From: Punica granatum
Lineage: Eukaryota; Streptophyta; Magnoliopsida; Myrtales; Lythraceae
DNA: 64,000 nt
Assembly (NCBI RefSeq): GCF_007655135.1
Contig: NC_045127.1
Span: 10,735,001-10,799,000 of the forward strand
Direction: 5' to 3'
Numbering within the stretch: the stretch's first letter is position 1; every line of letters starts with the position of its first letter. A program made the translations under genes and the position numbers. Below, piece by piece: positions 57,978 through 64,000 of this stretch. Below the pieces are notes generated by a model. It made no database searches. It saw only the letters and a program-made list of their open reading frames with translations, and was not told where the DNA came from.

Positions 57978-59355
57978 GCTAGTGCAAATAATGGCTTAGA
58001 TGTCTAAGCAGAGGAGATTCATCAGACATAGGACTTGCAAACCCCCCCCTCCCCCCAAAAAAAAAAAAAAACTAACTCCACAATTCTCATTGTCATCTCA
58101 AATGGGGAGTGCTTCAACCTAAGCATATAGTGGAAGATATAAGATATTATTACTTCAGTTTATCTTTTTTTTATTTAATGCTAATTGTCAAGCAGGTCTC
58201 AATGCAAGAGAGAGATATTACGGTTCGAGTTTTGCCACCTCATATGCCAAGTGCATCAGCACATGTACATATAAGCTTGTAATTTATGTTGAGATAAATG
58301 TTTGTAATTGTAGTTGTCGAGAATGGAAGTATTATATATTGCAGATGATGAATGCTTCAATTTTAGTACTGCCTTCATAAGTGCAACTAGTTCATCTATG
58401 GTATTTTTGTTCACCTATGGTATGCATTTATTTGAATTGTGCAATTCATAATGTCTGCTCAATTTACTAATTTTGATTAAATGCAAATACAATGGAAATT
58501 TGCCTGCATTTAGGCCTCCTTCAGTGCCTGCCATTCAGGCCCCTTCCATTGAGACCACCTACTGTGTTATACCACCAGCCAAGGGCCTTAATACCTGCTT
58601 AAACAATGAGGAGGGGAGGAAATGCACTCTCATCCAAAACCATGGAAGCTGCTAGTCTTGGAACTAATAAAAGGTTTGGTAGGTGCTTCAACCTCAACCA
58701 GAGGCCTCTCCCACGGTGATGGCAAGCTACATTAGAATAATTTTGTATATGTGTCAACAGATCTAAAATTACTTATCCTAGGTAGATATTATGGTTATCA
58801 TTTTGTAAAGATGCATGCATTTCATTGTGTTGATATTGGACATGGATTGGGAATTTGTGAAGAATAGGCGGTTGAAGATAAATGGATCTGTTAGGTTGTG
58901 GTAGGGAATTTTTTGTAAAGAATAGGCAGTTGATGATGAAGGGATCTATTAGATTGTGGTAGGATACTTTTTGTGTAATAGATACCAAATCCAAGTCACA
59001 TATGGATTTCGTATGTGTTATATCTAGGGGATGACCGAATGTTTCCAAGTTATATTGTTAATTCTATTGGTATATTATATCTTTTTTTGGAGTTGGTCTA
59101 TATTATCTTGCCAACTCTTCTAGTATGTTAATGAAAGTGATTATGGCAACTTTAGCAAAATGCAAAGCAGCTTACAATAGAGATACAGTCTGCTTACATT
59201 CCACAAACCAACTTACAACAATGCATAATCAAAATGCATTCCCATTTTTCATTGTTTCAGTCTACTTACATTGCATAAAATAACTTACAACACAGATCTC
59301 TCAAAAGCTACACAAAACATTAACTTTAAAGTGTATAGAGCACAAAGAAAAACAT
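57978..59355. other. MULE interior, non-coding
   Basis: No protein recognised. A C/A-rich tract (ccccccctccccccc with poly-A, 58043-58070) and a near-repeat gaagaataggcggttgaaga / aaagaataggcagttgatga (58859 / 58916) are present. Confidence 0.4.
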
Positions 59356-59860
59356 CTACTTCTTCAAACTAAATACAAGCAACACCACTATTAACAAAGT
59401 GACCAACACAAAGCATGTAGTCTCCAACATCTTGATTCTATTTCGATACTTCAAATTCTTCCCATTTAACTTGGCAATAACCAACTTCTCAACTAATATT
59501 CTTGAACCTACTTCTTCAGCCATATGAGAGACCTCATCCACATTTTGATTGACATACACAGTCATATGAGAGAGTTCATCGAACCATGTGAAATATCCAC
59601 AAGTTATTGATTTGTTCTTCATTGATCGAAGCCATGGAATATAAGAAAATTATTAGTAACTAACTGAAAAATGAAGGGAAAATTACAATTTTCTTAATCA
59701 TAAATCACCTGAAAAAATGGACAACGAAGGAATTTCCTCTCAAAATTTGTTGGGATCTTTGATGTAAGCAGTGAAGCATGTCGCCCTCAGGTACAAAACT
59801 AGTCTTCTCTAGTCCTTCCATTAACCATGCTCCAAACACTGCTTCCACTCGAATGAACAT
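59356..59860 (-). pseudogene. GRF-type zinc-finger ORF with C-terminal membrane segment, antisense in the MULE
   Basis: Read on the minus strand, the upstream part gives IPTNFERKFLRCPFFQ (59760-59712), resembling the first half of a GRF zinc finger (GRRF-x-GCP). A candidate donor gtgatt follows at about 59711. The downstream frame, 59622-59356, continues TCGYFTWFDE (the closing half of the GRF finger), a helical segment and a C-terminal hydrophobic stretch FVLVTLLIVVLLVFSL with KK at the end. Small GRF-finger proteins with a C-terminal membrane anchor are common in plant genomes and nucleic-acid binding is presumed. Whether it is an element gene or a captured host gene is open; the exon join is not secure. 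Confidence 0.55.
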
Positions 59861-60184
59861 CTTCTATGGATTATATCTTCATCGTCAATCACATCGATTC
59901 GTCGATGAAGTCAATTAATGGGACTTTGTATCAGAAACGTGCTTTGATTAGTGTTAGGGAATTGGGAGATATAGATTTTCGAGTTACAATTAGAGATTTA
60001 AGGGTTAAGGTTAGGGATTTGAAGGATACAGATTTGGGGGTTGGAGATTTGGGAATTAGGGGTAGCGATTGATTCTACACAACAACGCCTTTGGGATTAA
60101 ATGAGAAGTGGAAAAAAAATTTAAAAAGAAAAACGGAAATAAATGGGAGATAGAAAGGGAAATAATAGAAAAAAATAAAAAAAA

Positions 60185-60367
60185 ATAAAATAAAGCCATG
60201 TCATGTCGGAAAAGGCCACGTCAGACGGTTTCGTTGAGTTTTTTACGACAGACAGACATAAGGGCTAACTTGACGTACAATTACTCGGTCAAGAAAAAAT
60301 TTGATATAAAAAATGGCTCGAGCTAACTTTGATGTATTTTGGATCTCTCATGAGCCAATTTTCTAGT
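60185..60367. repeat. MULE terminal inverted repeat, right (interrupted)
   Basis: Reverse complement of 54449-54640 (tgatgtattttggatctctc, aagggctaacttgacgtaca). Ends at ctagt, immediately before the LTR start tgtcagcacc. Confidence 0.88.
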
Positions 60368-60986
60368 TGTCAGCACCTAATTTTGGTCAACCGGCTTCAG
60401 AAGGGCAGAATCGTCGTTTCTGCCCACCGTGAGGGAAGTATTTCCGATTAATTACCCTAGTAGCCACGACTTTTTGGAGATAGCACATTTTCCTAATCTA
60501 GCACCAAATTTGTGATTTTTCAGAATAATAATACCATTTGGGACGTTTTCGAATTTCGCGTACATCGGCGTCAATTTTCAAAATTCGGGACAAAATTCGA
60601 GATTGAAAATAATTTCATCGCATAATATAGATCATTGAATTTTTCTGAACGTGATGGCGGTCTCGAATTATATTTCCGACGTCCGATCGAGAAGACGGAA
60701 TTTTCAATTTGTACGCGCGTCAATTTCAAAAAAAAAAAAAAAAAAAAAGGGTCACGGTCAGAAGTCAGTGACTTCTGACCGCTACTCCTCCTTCATCATT
60801 TTCTTTTCCTGTTCTTCTTCTTCCTCTTTTCTTCATTTCTTTTTCTTTTCCTTTCTTCTTCTTCTTCTTCCTTGCAGGGACGTCTCCCGACTCGTGACCT
60901 CTGTGCCGATTGAACCCGAGCCTGCCGACTCCTCTGCACACGCCAAGCCCTCTGAACACGCCAACGATTTTCGACACGCAACGCCA

Positions 60987-61012
60987 TCTCTCTCTCTCTC
61001 TCTCTCTCTCTC
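60987..61012. repeat. (TC)n microsatellite
   Basis: Thirteen TC units within the GC-rich block of the LTR element; a second shorter one lies at about 61137-61154. Confidence 0.9.
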
Positions 61013-62149
61013 GGGAAAAAAGGGAAGGACCCTCAGCTCGAACGGGGATCGGCTCTCGGGAGGGGGCATTATTTTTTTCACTCTCAGCTCGAGCTTTTAA
61101 AGGAGGAGCTCGATTTTTCGGGGGGACTCTCTGGCTCTCGCTCTCTCTCTCTCGGCAGCTCACAGTTCGGCCGGGAGTTTACGAAAAAAATCCCTCAACT
61201 CACACGCGGTCTCCCATAGCTCACGGCCCGCAGCTCGATTTTTCGCGGAAACCCGGAGCCCGTTCGGTCCGGACGCTCGCAGCTCCCGATCTCGAACCCC
61301 CGCAATTCGGATCCCGGTTCTCACGCCTCCCTCCGCACATTCTCCGGCTTTCCCTCACCTCGGCTCCCTCAGCTCCCCGTTCGGCCCTCAGCTCACCCGA
61401 GCTGCCACCCGAGCCGCCCCGAACCGCCTCCCTTCTTCTCCTTCGTTTCATTATTTTTGCTAACCGTCGGCTCCTCCTCTCCGGGCCAGCACAGGTAGCC
61501 GCCCAACCGCCCAGCAGCCCAGCCATTCGGTCCGACCCAGCGGTAGCCGTCCAGCCCGGCCCAGCAACAATCCCGTTCGGCACGGCCCGACCCACCGACG
61601 GCCCAGTCCAGCACCCAACAACCCAATCGGCCCAGTCCAAATCTCAAGGGCCCAGTCCGGCCCAATTCTCCCTCAGCAGCCCAACTCCCCGGCGAATTCT
61701 TTTTTTTTTTTTTAATTTTTTTTATTTACAGAATCACCCCTCAACTTCCCGAACTAGGTAAATCTCCGACTTAGTGGCATGTTTAGGGCTCCGATTCTGA
61801 ATATTAATGCTTGCTTGGACGAATATGATGTGAAATGAGCGTTATTGGGTCGTGTGGGTGATCGGATTTGTTGCGAACTCGATTTTACGAACTTTTCATT
61901 TTGTCTCATTTCAGTCCAGAGGACGCATTTTTATTTTTCTGGATCTGTCCCAAATTTTAAAATTCCTTTCAGCCAAGTCCCAGTCATTTGTACCATTTCC
62001 CATTCAGTCCTGGAATTTTTTCGAATTTTTCAAGCACTCCAAGGAACTTTTCAAGTTGTTTCAATTTAGTCCCGGGGTCATTTTTGCCTTTTTCAGATCA
62101 GCCCTGAATTTTGAATTATTTCGGTTCAAGTCCCGGTCATTTTAATATC

Positions 62150-62415
62150 TTCAAATCAGTCCCTGAACTTTTTGAAAATTTTAAATCAGTCCCTGAACTT
62201 TTCGGAATCTCCAGATCAGTCCTGAACCTTTCGGAATTTTTAAATCAGTCCCTAAACTTTCTGAAATTTTCAAATCAGTCCCTGAATTTTTCGGAATTTT
62301 CACATTAGTCCCTGAGCTTTTCGAATTTTCACATCAGTCCCTGAGTTTTTCGGAATTTGCAGACCAGTCCTTTGACTTTTCGGAATTTTCAAATCAGTCC
62401 TGAACATTTTCCAAA
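62150..62415. repeat. ~30 bp minisatellite in the LTR element
   Basis: About nine units of aaatcagtccctgaactttt plus a cggaatttt half, with a 29-31 base spacing; more degenerate units (cagtcc..) extend left to about 61910. Confidence 0.88.
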
Positions 62416-64000
62416 GACATCCAGCCCTTTCCTACTTGGATCACTGACCGACAGCGTGTGTGCCACGTTTAAATATTTTATTCTTGTAATTATATGTATA
62501 CGGCATGACAACGTGTGTGCTTTTGCATGATTTTTCCGCCTCCCATGAATCGGTGCCGTTTTATCGATTTCGTTGATATCGTGTTTGCGTGCATGTTTGT
62601 ATGTGTTTATCAAGATCATGGCGGCACCGGTTATGTAAATTTGTATGTTCGCCGTGCTTGATGTGGTGATATGCTCTTGATCTGTGCTTAAAATGCTTTA
62701 TCGTTTAAAGAAACCTCACGTGAATCGGGTTAATCATGCAAACTCGACCTAAAATTAATTTTTAAATCCTAAGGCGATCGGGAATTAGGATTCGCATCGG
62801 ACGGTCCATCAATGATCGGCTCGACGGTCCGAAACCCGAATATTTAGAGCATTTGGCAAAACATTAATTAATTTAATCAATAATTTCACTAACGGGGTAA
62901 TTGGACGTTCACACGATTAATTAATTCACTTGGCCCTAATAATTTTGTACGAATTGGTAATAAACCGGTAACACGCGTCGATAGGTTGCAAACATGCGTT
63001 GGTGCCCTTTTCAAAACTTGCAAATTTTATAAAACTCGAGACACGTAGTTCGATGTGACATGGATGTCTAGGAAGGACTTGCGCGTCTTGATTCGAGGCC
63101 TCACCTGATTTCAGGAAACTCAGGTCGGGACGTGGAAGTTCTTCTTAGATCACTTCCGGATAGATTAACCGATCTTTGGGTTCTTTTAGGGTTCTTGACA
63201 ACCCTGGAAGGTCCAGGGGATCGGTTAGCGCCGGTCACAGGCCAAGGTGGCCCGCACCGCGTAATCTCTCTTTCCCGAAAACAATTTTTATCTCAAGGGC
63301 AAAATCGTCTATTTGCAACCTAGCGACACCCCCCTAGGGTTAGAATAAGAGAAACATGCGGTATCAGGGTAGGGATGGGCTACCTATCTAGGCGCAGGTT
63401 CATCTGCATAGCCCGCCCTATCCAACCGATGAGTTTTTGTTATTCTAGCATAGTCTCGGGTAGTTAGTTCGGGTGGATTGGCTCAAAATACAAATACCGG
63501 ATTAATTGTATACTTGGCTAAGACAAAATGGGCAATAGTGGGATAGGCACTAGGTTTTAGGATGTACAGGCGGAATCAATGTTCGGTAATAACCTGTAAC
63601 AACCGTAGTGTCACAACATAGAACAACCCTAAAAATAACCCACAAACACTAGGCTTGACAACAGACGTCACGTACGTCAGGTCCTCATAAAATAATGCCA
63701 AATGCGAAATACCTTCCCGAGGCGATCCTTGATCGATTCACACCTTGTACCTACTTTGTTTGCTTTAGGGTAGGATTTGTATGCCAAGATACCCCGGTTA
63801 ATAATTGGTTAATTCACGTAAATTCGGCAATAACAAGATCCCATTGCTTGTTTATTTATGTCCGCTCGTTAACATTCTTGCACTTGTTTGTCATGCGGAT
63901 CGAGCCCGATCCTTTAGGGCACGATTCATAGGGGGTCCAACGCCCCCAATCGTAGATCACGGGGTTCAATTCCCCTAACACTGAGCGCGCAACTTAATTT

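Larger units (their letters stand above)
54440..60367 (+). mobile_element. Decayed MuDR-type Mutator-like element (MULE)
   Basis: About 5.9 kb. Terminal inverted repeats: 54449-~54640 on the left and ~60185-60367 on the right. Interior: a broken MuDR transposase on the plus strand (55120-57977) and an antisense GRF-finger ORF (59356-59860). The right repeat stops at actag because an LTR retrotransposon begins at 60368; the outermost bases of that end are therefore outside the window. The left outer border is uncertain by tens of bases. Confidence 0.82.
60368..64000 (+). mobile_element. Start of a long LTR retrotransposon (runs off the window)
   Basis: Begins TGTCAGCACCTAATTTTGGT, a start typical of long plant Ty3/gypsy (Tat/Ogre-like) LTRs, exactly where the MULE inverted repeat is cut. 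The five bases before it, ctagt, are the expected duplication but its partner is outside the window. The sequence is non-coding and mosaic: a CT-rich, GC-rich block (60730-61690), a ~30 bp minisatellite (about 61900-62415) and a low-repeat region to the window end. No primer-binding site, second LTR or gag was found by 64000, so this may all be LTR plus leader. Lineage is an inference. Confidence 0.6.

Noticed and set aside
54407..60390. Direct repeat tttggtcaa (54407-54415 and 60382-60390) as the 9 bp target duplication of the MULE
   Set aside because: The right copy lies inside the LTR start TGTCAGCACCTAATTTTGG, after the MULE inverted repeat has already ended at 60367, and the left copy lies about 33 bases outside the paired repeat. 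Chance match is more likely.
60910..61761. 283-codon plus frame, Ser/Pro/Arg-rich
   Set aside because: Runs through CT microsatellites and GC-rich low-complexity sequence inside the LTR element, has antisense frames of similar length and no domain.
63936..63980. tRNA-like T arm (ggggttcaattcccc)
   Set aside because: No acceptor stem, D arm or anticodon arm in proper spacing; only a B-box-like hairpin within the LTR element.

Overview
This is a stretch of plant nuclear DNA, almost certainly from a eudicot. The genes have short exons with GT-AG introns and the protein families are plant-specific (CASP-like membrane proteins, a CHY/RING E3 ligase of the MIEL1 type, a plant class 3 lipase, a DUF26 secreted protein). 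Intergenic DNA is AT-rich and full of plant transposons. Genus cannot be fixed from the sequence; a Myrtales-type genome is only a guess.

Six genes look intact: a three-exon CASPL1D-like gene (392-1973, minus), a two-exon CASPL1E-like gene (26772-27590, plus), a twelve-exon MIEL1-like E3 ligase (29991-32904, minus), a three-exon gene for a small acylated Lys/Glu-rich protein (40309-41385, plus), a ten-exon class 3 lipase (41954-45417, minus) and a single-exon ginkbilobin-type DUF26 protein (51047-51442, plus). Splice sites were read by eye; reading frames close across every junction. No operon-like or pathway relationship between them is visible; the two CASP-like genes are family members in opposite orientation about 25 kb apart.

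The rest is largely repeats. 2.3-7.9 kb holds two diverged direct copies of a ~1.1 kb segment, each with its own SINE that is missing in the other copy. 7.9-12.1 kb is a decayed Ty3/gypsy element on the minus strand. 16.2-21.6 kb is a full-length L1-type LINE with both ORFs open and a 16 bp target duplication. 25.4-26.0 kb is a GC-rich degenerate tandem repeat. 37.3-38.6 kb is a large foldback with ~600-660 bp arms. 39.4 kb is a MULE-type MITE with a perfect 9 bp target duplication.

53.3-54.2 kb is a small Mutator-like element with ~140 bp inverted ends that carries a broken CDC123 fragment (a Pack-MULE candidate). 54.4-60.4 kb is a decayed autonomous-type MULE with ~180 bp inverted repeats, a broken MuDR transposase and an antisense GRF-zinc-finger ORF. 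Its right end is cut by the start of a long LTR retrotransposon (60368 to the window end) whose LTR contains a ~30 bp minisatellite. Five copies of a Tourist-like MITE family and several tRNA-derived SINE families are scattered throughout. No rRNA or functional tRNA gene and no CRISPR-like array was seen.
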